A DNA stretch of 64,000 bases from Chrysoperla carnea (taxonomy: Eukaryota > Arthropoda > Insecta > Neuroptera > Chrysopidae): positions 11,354,001 through 11,418,000 of the forward strand of contig NC_058339.1 of assembly GCF_905475395.1 (NCBI RefSeq). The letters are read 5' to 3'. The translations under genes and the position numbers were made by a program. How positions within the stretch are numbered: the first letter of the stretch is position 1; the number at the start of each line of letters is the position of its first letter. Below, one piece after another: positions 22,787 through 35,100 of this stretch. Under the pieces are notes generated by a model that did not search any database, had not been told where the DNA came from, and worked only from the letters and a program-made list of their open reading frames with translations.

Positions 22787-25243
22787 ATGTCTGGTGACCA
22801 TAAAACTGTGATAAAAGGTAGCCCATCACAGTATGTAAAATTAAATGTTGGTGGTTGTTTACATTATACGACAATTGGTACATTAACTAAAAATGACACA
22901 ATGCTTCGAGCTATGTTTAGTGGTCGTATGGAAGTTTTGACTGATTCTGAAGGTATATTATATACGAATACGCCCCTTGTACACTTTGCCACAAAAAACG
23001 ATAAGCTTGCCCTAAGATTAGTATCATTGTTTTAGGTTGGATTCTAATTGATCGTAGCGGAAAACATTTTGGTACAGTGTTAAATTTTTTACGAGACGGT
23101 TCAGTACCATTACCAGAAAGTTGTAAAGATATGGCAGAGTTATTAGCTGAAGCGAAATATTATTGTATTGCTGAGTTAGCAGAATCATGTGAACAAGCAC
23201 TTTTAAAGAAGGAACGTGAAGCAGAACCAATATGTCGAGTACCTTTAATTACTTCACAAAAAGAAGAACAACTTCTAATTGGCTCAACTACAAAAGTATT
23301 TATTTTCATTATTTTGTATTTAAAAGTAGGAATTATCTTAACGTAGCTTTGTGCTTAGAATATATTTAAATACATATTCACGTATCTCTTAAGTATCTGC
23401 ATATTTCGAATGTTAACGGTTTATAAATGTCTCAGATAAAATTATAATTATTCGTAAATAGGTATCGTTATAAAATATTCGATTCGATTCATAGAGTAAT
23501 TACGATTAGCTAATTGATAATAATGATTGTCGAAGACATTATGGGATTTTAACGCTAGGTTGCCAGTGCCACGAGTAAAAAAGATGTAAAATATATCTAT
23601 TAAACTGCTGATTTTTTCATTGAATGAAAAAAAAAACCAAAAGATACCTACCTAATTTTACATTTTAAGGTGCTGTGCCATATTTGCGCCCTTAGTCTTT
23701 TATAATTGCGAAAGTTTTTCTAGTTTTTTTCTATAAACTTTGAAGTTTGTGTTCTTATTTAATTTTGTACACATAATTTTGTATAATTTCTTTAAGTCGC
23801 GATTTCTTTTTGAAGAATTGCACATTGGCACGCTTCAACGTCACTTAAACTCAAATCAAAGTGACCCAAATTAAAGTAAAAACAGTCAAAAGTTCCACTG
23901 GACACAATCCAAAGTCACAATGGACACGAAAATCCAAATATGTAAAAGTGCCACGTTTTTTCTGTTGTTTTACACTTGCAGACAAACATAGAGTTTAAAA
24001 AACCTCAGGTTCACATTCCTGAGTGATTATTAACATTCCAACGCCCATAACTCAAGCACGTTTGCATTTTGATCATTGTGCTCATTAAAACTTTTGATCA
24101 GGATGCCAAGTTCTACAAAATCCCTCAAAATGAGAAAATTTGACTGAGACTTTATTTACATAAATAAGATTAGTGAAGGGTTCTTTGTAACGATTGAAAG
24201 TAATAATAATTATTAACATCTGTGAAAATGATTTGCCAGTTCGACTGTTACTGTTAGCACGATTACTTTTGCGAAAAATTCAATTTTTTAAATTGGGATA
24301 GGTTGGTGAATGTAGGTAGTACACAGTGTGTCCATTTCAAAAGAATTCACCCTTGATAATTCTCGAAGGGAAGTTCAAAAATGGTCCATAGAGAATTTTA
24401 TGTTTCATACCTTTGCCCCTACTCACCCTTCACTTTGAGGAGATCCATCTTGTTGGAAATGCAAGTTTTCCTCACTGAGTGTCATGTTTCCAACTTCATC
24501 CACTTGATTCTCCAAAGATTCTGTTATTAATGGATTTATCACATTTTCCAACATATCGAGGTACAATTCTCCATTCAAGACTGGGGTTGAGGGGATGAAA
24601 CCTAAAATTCTCTTGGTACCATTTTTTAACTTCCTCCTCGATATCTAAAGCGACGTGTTTTCACTCAAAACAATAATCACATCAACTAAAGAATTATTAA
24701 GGGTGGATACTTTTAAAATGAACACACTGTTTACTTACAGTATATTTAGATAATTATGTGAATGTAACAAAATGTCTAATGAAATAAAATTTCTTTTTTT
24801 AGCCTGTTGTCAAGTTGCTCATAAATAGACATAACAATAAATATTCATATACAACCACATCCGATGACAATCTATTAAAAAATATTGAATTATTCGATAA
24901 ACTATCATTACGTTTTAGTGGCCGTGTATTATTTATAAAAGATGTAATCGGTTCTAGTGAAATATGTTGTTGGAGTTTTTATGGTCATGGTAAAAAAGTA
25001 GCAGAAGTATGTTGTACGTCAATTGTATATGCAACAGATAAAAAACATACAAAAGTTGAATTTCCTGAAGCACGAATTTATGAAGAAACATTAAATATAC
25101 TTTTATATGAAAATCGTAATGGACCTGATCAAGAATTAATGCAAGCGACATCAAGTCGAGGCGCTGTTACTGGTATGTCATCGTATACGAGTGATGAAGA
25201 AGAAGAACGATCCGGTTTGGAAAGATTACGCTCAAATAAGTAG
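22787..25243 (+). CDS. BACURD-type BTB adaptor (KCTD10/KCTD13/TNFAIP1 group)
   Basis: BTB (T1-type) substrate adaptor for Cullin-3 ubiquitin ligase; vertebrate members target RhoA and affect actin organisation. Three exons: 22787-22952, 23036-23295, 24803-25243 (phases 1 and 0), 288 aa. Exon 1 carries the BTB start [20 protein letters not shown] and [18 protein letters not shown]; exon 2 [39 protein letters not shown] and [10 protein letters not shown]; exon 3 the highly conserved C-terminal domain ([54 protein letters not shown]). It matches the group end to end except for a shorter tail ending ERLRSNK. Intron 1 is only 83 bp; intron 2 is 1.5 kb and contains a TIR element. Insects usually have a single member, so I do not choose among the vertebrate names. 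Confidence 0.94.
23296..24802. other. Intron 2 of the BTB gene
   Basis: Non-coding. It holds the TIR element at 24324-24729; the rest shows no recognisable structure. Confidence 0.65.
24324..24729. mobile_element. TIR element, about 406 bp
   Basis: Left end CAGTGTGTCCATTTCAAAAG then TTCACCCTTGATAATTC; the right end inverted reads CAGTGTGTTCATTTTAAAAG then TCCACCCTTAATAATTC. The inverted repeats are about 40 bp and the interior is not palindromic. The flanking dinucleotides are not TA on both sides, so the exact borders are uncertain. No intact transposase frame. Confidence 0.7.
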
Positions 25244-25489
25244 TATCACGCTTGGCGATCGGCCATTTTAAATCAATACTCAAAATGGCGAATGTGATGT
25301 TATCAAAGATGATAAAAAAAATGTGTTTTGTTTCTTTTTCTTTTTTTTTTTTGTACGTATGCGTATTATTGTGTGATGTTTTTCATATTTATATATTAAG
25401 ACTTTAAAAATATTTGTTATAATTAAAATTTTCCTATGTATTTTTGCCATAATTTATTTAACTTTGTGTATTATTTGTATATGAGAACT

Positions 25490-25991
25490 TATCCAGTCAA
25501 ATTAGTCCATAAAATATAAGTAAGGTTACAAAAATTCCCATAGAGCTAAAAATTGATATCAATGGTCAGAATAATATTATAAATGTATTGTGAAAAGTCC
25601 CCATCAATCCTCCTTGTGCAAAAAATTTTATTGAGGGGGGAAGTTTGCAAAAATAAGCTTTTCGCGTTTTTCAGCAAAACGATGAGTTTCACAGCAAAAA
25701 TAGAACCGCTATATCACGAAAATGGCAGCATGATCTACAATTTTTTTTCTGGACTATTTTTGCTGTTAAACTCACCGTTTTGCTGAATAACGCGAAAAAC
25801 AAATTTTTGCAAACTTCCCCCCTCAATAAAATTTTTTGCACAAGGAGGATTGATGGGGACTTTTCACAATACATTTATAATATTATTCTGACCATTGATA
25901 TCAATTTTTAGCTCTAGTATTCTGAACATTCATACCAAATTTTAGCTCTATGGGAATTTTTGTAATCTTCAAAGTGTAATTTGATTGGATA
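25490..25991. mobile_element. Fold-back element downstream of the BTB gene
   Basis: The arms are near-identical inverted copies: GGTTACAAAAATTCCCATAG, TTGATATCAATGGTCAGAAT, GTGAAAAGTCCCCATCAATC and CTCAATAAAATTTTTTGCAC appear on opposite strands on both sides of a centre near 25735. The arms are so alike that both strands carry the same short open frame beginning MYCEKSPSILLVQK. The 3' end of the BTB transcript could run into it. Confidence 0.85.
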
Positions 25992-26865
25992 AAACACAGT
26001 ATGTTTGATATTTTTATATTCATCATATAAAAAGAGGCTCACTTAATTCTTATTTATTTATTAATATGGCGTTCAGTTGAAAAAAAAAACATTCTTCATT
26101 CATCTACATTTTACATACATTGAGAAGCTAAGAAAATGGGACAATGATTAAAATAAAAAATCAGATTTTCTTTTTTATATGATAATAGATTCAATAAAAT
26201 AATATTAATTGAAAAATATACATTTGAAAGTATTCGAAAATATTTTTATATCGCAGACTTATTTAATAAGAGGACAATTATTAAAAATTTCTCGACTATA
26301 AATTATTTTTCATTCTTCATTGACTGATAAATTTCAACGGGAAAATAAAATCTGATCTGAATGAAATATGTATCATTCGAAAGCTTTTAAATTTTAGTTT
26401 TTGAATCAATATCTCTAAGAAATTGAGTATGTGCAATCAAAAACTTGTTCATTTCACCGAAAATCGAATTAAAAATAGTGAAGATTTCTTGAAAATCCTT
26501 GGATTCTTATACAGAACACAGACGCTTAAATTTAATATTTATTCTGTAGATAAAAACATCAAATATTTTAACAAAAAATAGTTAAAATGCGGAACATACA
26601 ATCCGGCATATAAACCTTAAAACCTATTAAATTAAAATTGTATGCTTTTATCCGTATATGATATACGGATGCCATAGTCGTAATGGAATTTATTGCGCCC
26701 TGTCATTCGTTACTCGAAATTACGACATAACATAATGGTCGTAGGACGTAGGAATAACGACGATCTTACAGAAGGAACAGCATTATGTAGAGCAAACGTA
26801 ACAGTGACAAAGACAGAAATAATTTACTGACTTCGGGATTGTTATGTCTTAAGTGTCAGCCCCAT

Positions 26866-28025
26866 GGCAACGTAGAACACTGACGTTGGGTGGAGTTAAC
26901 CAATAAGAAGCCTATATTTGTTACGTTACGTCATATGTTTGATACGCGACGTAATAAATATTGGCTTAGAGCTGAGGTCTTGGGTTGAATAAAGTAGAAG
27001 TGGGTACTTTCGGGAAAATTACGGATTCAATCTAGAACGTTTCTGGAGCGAAAAGGAACTAGTTTCTGGGATCTTATTCGGGAAACTATTTAATGTTTTT
27101 AATTCTAATGGTGATTAAATTAACAAATAAGTAGACAAATTACATACAAAATTTTAATAAAATTACAATTACAATCACAAACCTGTCGGGTACGTATCCG
27201 ACAAAAGATATGGTTCATGGAACTATACTGACCTGGAACTATCCACCTCTAGAGTAAAGACTATCATAACTTAGATGATAAGTTATTCAAATTAAGATGA
27301 GCATTTCTGTGGGCTAAAGGGAATTTATTTTATCAAAATGCAAGGTGTTGAATTTTTTTGATAAAGAAATATCCTATGAAAACTCGAAAACCGAATTTAA
27401 ATAAATTAAAAAAACTGTTAAATTTTTGTCCTATGTTCTGTTCTACTCAATATATCTATTAATACATGTATTACCGAAGATAGATTATTTACTTAAGTTT
27501 AAGTTAAAACATTCTCTGAAAAGCACACATATTAATAATTAGACTTAAATGTTTTAGGCATGAATTTCATGGACAATATTTTTTAAGTAGTTATGGTACA
27601 TTAGAATCCTACTTTTTTTTTTTTTTAATTTTCATGCTCATATTAATGATTATGATCGGTAATTTAAAAAATACGTTAAAAGTCATTTATGTAACAAATT
27701 TTGTATCTGTTTTGAATATTGTGGTTAGTTTCATATTTGCAACGCCAAGAAATAATAGAGAAAAATGCGTTTACGAAATAGTTAATTTTTTTTTTACAAA
27801 ATATTTTGGATATTGTTTGTATTTTTTAAATTATTGTACAAACAATTTATTCCATAATGTTTTATTAATCAAAAAAGGGTCCACGCATTTGTAGATTAAG
27901 GGCTCACATTTATGCCGACGTAAAGCGATACAAATCCCTGACACCCGACGTAACAAATGTTAGCTTATGATTGGTTAATGCCACCCAACATCAGTATTTT
28001 ATGTTAACATAAAGCTGTTACAGAT
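26866..28025. mobile_element. Possible 1.2-kb TIR element or inverted repeat pair
   Basis: The block ACTGACGTTGGGTGGAGTTA, ACCAATAAGAAGCC, TTTGTTACGTTACGTC (26879-26930) recurs inverted at about 27946-28000 (GACGTAACAAATG, GATTGGTTAATGCCACCCAA). The interior has no coding frame of note. It could be one element with TIRs of about 120 bp or two solo copies in opposite orientation. Confidence 0.5.
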
Positions 28026-28479
28026 GAAGTAAACTTTATATTAACTGTTTTGTATGCGATTTAAAATCATTTTTTAGAATGGTGCATTTTATGTAATCAA
28101 AACTACTAATATGAAAACGTATAGATTATTTTAGGTTTAATAATGACGCATATTTTTTTATTTCCGTTTTGTACGTGCCAAACTATCCGTTTCAAATTCA
28201 AAATAAAAATAAAGTTTAAGTATGTTCTTTTACAAATCACAATCAAAGATATGTAATTTTTTTGGATACTGCAAAAGATGTTACAAAAATCGGCATATTG
28301 GAATACTTTATCTGTGAAAAACCTACTCAAAAACTTTTAGTAAAATTTGAGTATTTAAATGTCGAACAGTTTAATCGAAAAAATGTACCGGTGTCTATGA
28401 GAGCTGTGTTATTTTGGATTTAAAGAGATCAAAATGAGAATGAATTGATTCCCTTAAGTGTGCGCAAATGAATTGCCCC

Positions 28480-28841
28480 TTGTGGAATTAAATCTATTCT
28501 GGAATTTAGAATACTTAGTTTGAAATTCAGAAAAACAATATGTGAAGTAAAACTATCTCTGAAAACTCAGAAAAATTTTGAAAACATTAAATAAATTATT
28601 AATCAATCATTTAATGACAGATAATGGTAATAGATTGAGACTCTTTCGGAAGAAATATTTTGAGTTACTAAATAATTTTTCAGAAAAGTAGTAACTAAGA
28701 ATATTTCTTCCGAAAGAGTCTCATTAGACTTTGAATGTCTCATGAGAATTAGACTTTTTTCAGAGATTGTTTTACTTCACATATTCTTTTTCTGAATTCA
28801 AACTAAGTATTCCGAGTTCCACAACAGATTTATTTCCACCA
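28480..28841. mobile_element. Fold-back MITE, about 360 bp
   Basis: The arms TAGAATACTTAGTTTGAAAT, ATGTGAAGTAAAAC and TGAGACTCTTTCGGAAGAAA each recur inverted around a centre near 28660. No ORF. Confidence 0.75.
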
Positions 28842-29967
28842 GGGATGGTGCATGTATATTTGAATCACTTTTATCTCAAATGGGTATAATCTTTAAAATT
28901 GTCGATATAAACAAAAACTGCCTGATAAATAAAAGAACATGCTTTACAAATTAAGTTATACATACATACCTGTTGATAAACATTGTTGATAAACAGATGT
29001 ATTATTACATAATCATGTTACTTAATGCACAATTTACTAACAAGTTGATTAGATTGATTTAGCAACAAAAAAAAAAAAAAAAAAAAACTCATTTCTAGAT
29101 TGAGTTTATAGACATTCCTTTTGTATAACCAGAATGAGTTAAAATTTCTAAGTAATTTCAAATATGGTAATGTATTTCGTAGAAATTATTTTATCACAAT
29201 AACAAGAAGTGAATTGAAGTATTTTCTTAAAAAACCAATTGTATACATCCGTTGGAAATTTTAAAGAAACTGTGAAAAGTGAGCTCAATTTTCGAATTAA
29301 GTATTAGTAGTGGTTTTAGAAATATCTGAATACACTCAAGTATTTTGTTCATTATTTGTCATACTTTTTTTTGTAAATATAATCCAATCTATTTAAATTG
29401 TTGTATCCATTTTTTAAGCGTTTTTTTCTTAAGTGGAACTTTTTGAGTTGATCACCTTTAATTTGCACCTTATGTGCAAATTAAAAAGAAAATGTAAATC
29501 TTTTGCTGTAAATCTAAGTGTACTCACCTATGATGATGTTCTCCTAATACAAATTGAAGTAATTTTGGCCAATTAAACACAAAAAATTTAAAAAAATCAT
29601 TCAATATTTAAACAAAATTTTTCATTTTCACGAATTTCCCGAAAATTTTTCATCGATGTTATTTGGAAAAACATTATAAGCAAGCGGTTCAGGAGGGGCT
29701 CAAAATTTTCGTTCTCCAACAAAAACCGTTCTCGAGATATAGCCAATTTTCCATTTTTACATGTCACTTTTTAAAAACTAATTGAATCAAAAATTATGAA
29801 ATTTTTTTAACATTTCTATTAGGAGAATATAAGTTACAAAGGAATTAGTAGTACCTGATAGGGAAATGGTGAGTAAGTGTTTTCACCCTAAAAACGTAAA
29901 AGTATGAATTTTAAAATTTATTTCAGTGAAAAAAATTAAAGGATTACAAAAACAAAATACATCCAAA

Positions 29968-30180
29968 TGCCATCTATGGTAAATTTTATTGAACTACCTA
30001 TTAAGTTCGACGATGATGCCATCTATGATAAACTTCTTGAACTAAAATTTATTTGGACGGCAGTGCCATCTATGTTAAACTTATTGAACTAAAAATTTAT
30101 TTCGATGGTAGTGCCACCTATGGTAAACTTGTTGAACTAACTATTAATTTCGACGGCAGTGCCATCTATGTCAAACACCA
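29968..30180 (+). repeat. Minisatellite with 48-bp period
   Basis: TGCCATCTATGGTAAAC-type units start at 29968, 30016, 30064, 30112 and 30160, an exact 48-bp spacing. Each full unit continues TTATTGAACTAAAATTTATT and TTCGACGGCAG with a few substitutions. Four full copies and one partial. Confidence 0.9.
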
Positions 30181-30807
30181 CAATATAGTTAGCGTGGAAT
30201 ATTAATAAAATTTATTAAATCATATATCAAAAAATTGCTCTCTAAATGCTCCATCAGATTCCAAAATTGCTCCAATTATTAAATTATCAATTAATTAAAT
30301 ATTTGCAATTAAAAATACAAAATTTTATTTTCCAATATCTCAGTAAATTGATAGTTTTTCCTAACGTTTTTGCTATCAATAAATTGCTCCCGTTTATTTC
30401 TTTCGGGATATAACAATAACGATTTATAAATATCTATTATTTTTGCATAATTAATTAAAATTAATAATTGCAATTCAAACAGGTATGTGATGACGTCATT
30501 CACAAGGGGAATGTCATAAACTGGGGGGAGCGGGAAGGGAAAGAAAAACAAAAAAGAAATAATAATAGAAAGTAAATAATTAGATGTATCAGTGAAAAAT
30601 ATCAAAAAATTGCTCCGTAAATACTGTTTCAGATTCCAAAGTTGCTCCAGTTATATAATTAATATGTAATTAAATATTTTCAATCGTTATATATTCTTTT
30701 TGTTTTATTTTTTAAATTTTCTATCCTATTTTTTCTTTCAGAACAGAAATATCAATTCATTAATTATTTAATAAAGGTAAGTATTAAATTAATTATATAG
30801 TTATTAA

Positions 30808-31680
30808 TAACCCGGTTGGCTGTGTGGTTATAGCACTTGCCTATGAAACATATGTACAATGGTTCGTATCCTGGTGTGGCTAACATTTTTAAATTAAATG
30901 AATTTTTTCTGATGTTAAAAATTTTCCACTCTTTTTATAGTTTAAATTATCTATATAACCCGCCCTCTTGCTATAAATAACGTCAGTTATACATATGTCA
31001 TAAATCACTATTCTGTCAGGAGGTGGGAATTTAAACAGTCATAAATATGTCACTCTTTAAAATCATGTTCTCCTGTTACAAAATATAAAAAATATGTACA
31101 AAAATGGTTTGGTTATGCTTAAATTTGAAACTTTTTAATAGGAGAACATGTCATATAGTTTATCCCACTCATATTCTCCTATTACAAATATTAAAATTTG
31201 TATTAATAAAATTAAAAAATCGCTCGTTAAGAACAAGATTTCAAATTTTGTAACAGAAGAACATGTTATATATTTTATCCCACTTTTTTTTTTATAACAT
31301 ATTCGCCTATTACAAAATGTTAAAAAAATTCGTATTTTACTTGCTTTTTTCTTTGTACATGCTCTTTATTCTTAAATGAAGTTTTATAAGATTTTGTAAT
31401 AGGAGAACATGTTAATGCACAAAAAAAAAAATTAATTATGTTAGTCCCACTTTCCTACTTATGTCATTAATCACTCTTCTGGCAGTGGGTGGGAATTAAA
31501 ACAACATAATTATGTTAGTCCCACTTTCCTACTTATGTCATAAATCAATAAAAAAATGATATTCTCTCACGGCATAATAACTTATTTAATTAAAAAATTT
31601 TCCAGGATTATATTGGATACGAACCGAAGTACTTTATAACCGGAGGCGAGTGTGTTAGCCATTACTCTATCTTTGACATA
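30808..31680 (-). mobile_element. Composite element with tRNA-like ends (copy 2, inverted)
   Basis: Left end: TGGCTGTGTGGTTATAGCAC, ACTTGCCTATGAAACA and a B-box GGTTCGTATCC, followed by TGTGGCTAACATTTTT. Right end read on the minus strand: TGGCTAACACACTCGCCTCC, GGTTATAAAGTACTTCGG and a B-box GGTTCGTATCC. Its ends match the opposite ends of 11308-12058, so it is the same element inverted. The interior carries at least six copies of the ATGTTCTCCTATTACAAAAT motif on either strand and the AATTCCCACC/TCTGACAG block twice. Confidence 0.7.
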
Positions 31681-32160
31681 TTATACTTATCAATAATGTA
31701 ATATACATACCTTTTACTAACCTTTTTTTTAATAAACTTGTTTTCTTAAACTTACAAATTATTGATTCCTGATTCCTGAGTTGCATCTTTAAACTGCTGA
31801 AATAATATATTTGAAAAAATAAAAATAAATAAAATTCCGTTAATTTAAACAAATGTTTATTTTAAAACAAAAAATACTGTTTCATAATACAATGTAAGTT
31901 TTATAAAATTAAAATTAAATTTATTGTCCAAAAGACTAGTTTGATATGAAACAACACGAGTTTTACATTTGTGAAACTTATCCTTAACAAATTTAAATAA
32001 ATAACAATATTTTAAAATTAGATATTTTAAATCAAAAAATAAACTGTAGGTACTTAACAATTATAAATAAAACTAATTAATTTTATTGCTTGGAAATATT
32101 AACAACAGATTTTAAGGGGAGATAGTGTTTTATACAAAATTTTAAATAACTGAAAATTAA

Positions 32161-32166
32161 TTTATT
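32161..32166 (-). promoter_or_regulatory. Polyadenylation hexamer for the Lac2 B cassette
   Basis: TTTATT on the plus strand is AATAAA on the minus strand, 27 nt after the B-isoform stop codon (32193-32195). Confidence 0.4.
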
Positions 32167-32192
32167 TAAATATTTTAAATTTTAAATTTAAA

Positions 32193-35100
32193 TCAATGTA
32201 TTTCAATAGGTGGCTTAAAATCTCCACATCGTGGAAAATTAGGAGGAACTGGTGGTAAGTCTCTATGGGTACCAACATGAACAACTAAATTCATCCCTAT
32301 TACAATATGGAACAAGAAATGACAATGGAATAACCAGTATCCTGTGAAAACAAACAAATAATAAAAGATTAGTAATCAATCTATTCAAGAAATTTTATTT
32401 TAAGGTAATTTGTTACTCAAATCACTCAATCTTTTCAGCTGTGAAATCAGTTTTTCACTAGCTATCACTTATGTGCTTCATTCCGGGACCAGGACTCCAC
32501 ATTCTTAAAACCTATTAGAGCTAGGTAAATTTTGATCACAAATTTGAAAAGTATGACCCAAATTAAGTAGGATTACATACTTGGTTTATCAAAATTGGAT
32601 AAAATTTGGATGTGATAGAGCAAAATTAAATTTTTTGGATTCTGATGACGTCATAAAGTTAAAAAATTCGATTTTTTTGATAACACAGGCAAATTTGATC
32701 CGATCTTATTGGAATTTTTATTGAAACCCACTAATTTTGGGTCATTCTTTTCAGCTGTGATATCAGTTTTTCGCTAGCTATCACTTATGTGCTTCATTCC
32801 GGGACCAGGACTCCACATTCTTAAAACCTATTACCGCTAGGTTAATTTTGATTACAAATTTGAAAAGTATGACCCAAATTAAGTAAAATTACATACTTGG
32901 TTTATCAAAATTGGATAAAATTTGGATGTGATAGAGCAAAATTAAATTTTTTGGATTCTGATGACGTCATAAAGTTAAAAAATTCAATTTTTTTGATAAA
33001 ATAGGCAAATTTGATGCGATCTTATTGGAAATTTTATTGAAACCCACTAATTTTGGGTCATTCTTTTCAGCTGTGATGTCACTTTTTCGCTAGCTATCAC
33101 TTATGTGCTTCGTTAAGGATCAGGTTCTGGTAACAAACTACCTCTCTTAAATAACTAACCAGGATTGTCAGCTCTAAATCTGAATACAACATAACCATTG
33201 TTTGGTACAGCAATTGTATCTTTCGACGGTGGTTTATTAAACTGTCGGTGTAGTAAACCTCGTCGATCTAAATCCAATGCATGTTTTAAATTAATTTTCT
33301 TGATTTCCTTGTCTGGCGATCGTCCAACACCAATTACATTAAATGAATATCCGTGTAAGTGGAATGGATGACTCAAGTTTGGAGATTGTACTAAAAATAA
33401 AAATTTATTGTGATTATTATTATTGTATTAATACTAGCCTATATTAAAACAAGGAGGCCTGTGCTTACAGGGGGGGGGGTTGGGTTTTCAAACAGGATAG
33501 GGGATAAAATATCTTAAACAAAAGTCATAGTTTAAACCAGGGCTTCTTAAACTTTTGTAATTCACGACCCCATTTATGATTGCGAGTTTCTTGACGACCC
33601 CATACAAATATAAAAGAAAAATAAATTAATATTTTTTGATGATTTTTTGATGATTAGGTAACAATATATACATACGAAAATATGTAAGTTTAGAATTCGT
33701 TTTGAAACATACAAAAAATTAAAATTAAAAATTGCACAAAAAATTATAAGATTGTATTTATTATAGTTTCAAAAATAAAAGTGGATTCTGACCGTCTTAA
33801 TTCTCTCGAATATATTCAAGTAGTTGCGTGGTAAGTATTAAATTAAAGTATAAGTTAAAAATTTAATGAGATGGATGTGCCTGTTTTTTATTGCATAACA
33901 AATCAAATCTTGGTGGAATGTTTGAAACTGCTGGACGTAAGACCTCTTCAACATTTTTTATCGCTGAACGATATTGGGATTTAATATGTGTTAAAGCTGT
34001 TTCTTCAGCATTAATACCTAGAAATTTTGTTGATAATTATTTCTCGGGATTATTTCGGCTTTTAGAGATTGACAAAAATAAATTTATATTTTTTATTAAT
34101 TCCAATAACATTTCATAATTCATAGTAAATGTTATTCAAGTTATTATAATACTCTTAATAGAAAAGCAGGTACAAACAATCTTTCCGAACTAGAAGATTT
34201 TATGATATATTTATCTACGATAATTGTTATTCTATCTTCATAACAATAATTTTACAAGTTAAAAAACATTTTCTGTCAAATTGTATTTTTACCTCTCGCG
34301 ACCCCAGAATTTTGCTACGCGACCCCAAATGGCGTCGCGACCCATAGTTTAAGAAGCCCTGGTTTAAACAAATAATTTACCTTCATCAACTAAAACAACT
34401 TCCACAATTGCATTTAATGGAATATCAACTTTATGAGTACACATACAGTTGGCTCCACAATCTGGTGGTCTGTTATCTCCATTACAGAAGAGTTCCGGAT
34501 CAAGATCATTAATTTGCGATAAAGGTGGTGATGGTGGGAATGTAAATGAAATTTCATCAACTAAACTGATTACATGATCTCCACCTGGTGCAGCTGAAAT
34601 TTAAATTTATACGGTAAGTATTGCATACATATTTAAAATTAAATCCATCAGGTCTTCATTTCAAGATCTTAGGACTAGTATTCGTAGAAAAAACAACGAT
34701 CTATCAATATAAGGTCTTTTTTTCCTGGGATAGAATAATTTAAAATAAATTCTAGTTGAAAAAAAAATACAAGTCTTTTGTTTCAAAAAAAACCCAATTC
34801 TTCTTTTTCAAGCAAGTTTAATTTTATTATTCTTTTGAAACTAATAGCATTGCTTTTTTTATCTATGTGCGTTTTAGGCCAAGAATAGGATTGATTTGAT
34901 AATATGTTATTTTGTTGAATTGAATTGACAGTTATTATGAAAGAAAAAGGGGGTTTCATTGTCCCTTTTTGAAAAAACAATGACATATCTTCAACAAATG
35001 TGCCACGTTTTCAAGCGTAATATATGCCAAGAACAGGAATGACTTCTATTTTGGCTAGACTTACCTTAAATCCTTATTATATGAATAATTGACTGTCAAT

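Larger units (their letters stand above)
25244..32192. other. Intergenic region between the convergent BTB and Lac2 genes
   Basis: About 7 kb without a recognisable gene. An ATTAAA hexamer at 25422-25427 may serve the BTB gene. The region holds a fold-back element (25490-25991), an inverted-repeat pair (26866-28025), another fold-back (28480-28841), a 48-bp minisatellite (29968-30180) and the second tRNA-ended composite element (30808-31680). Open frames here are short and unsupported. Confidence 0.6.

Noticed and set aside
24815-25154. Overlapping minus-strand frames in the BTB gene (24954-25154, 23024-23230)
   Set aside because: Shadows of the conserved BTB-gene exons.
25583-25874. Open frames on both strands beginning MYCEKSPSILLVQK
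   Set aside because: Same sequence read from the two arms of a fold-back element; not a gene.
33891-34118. 75-codon frame inside the hAT element
   Set aside because: No recognisable transposase, BED finger or dimerisation motif; too short to be functional transposase.
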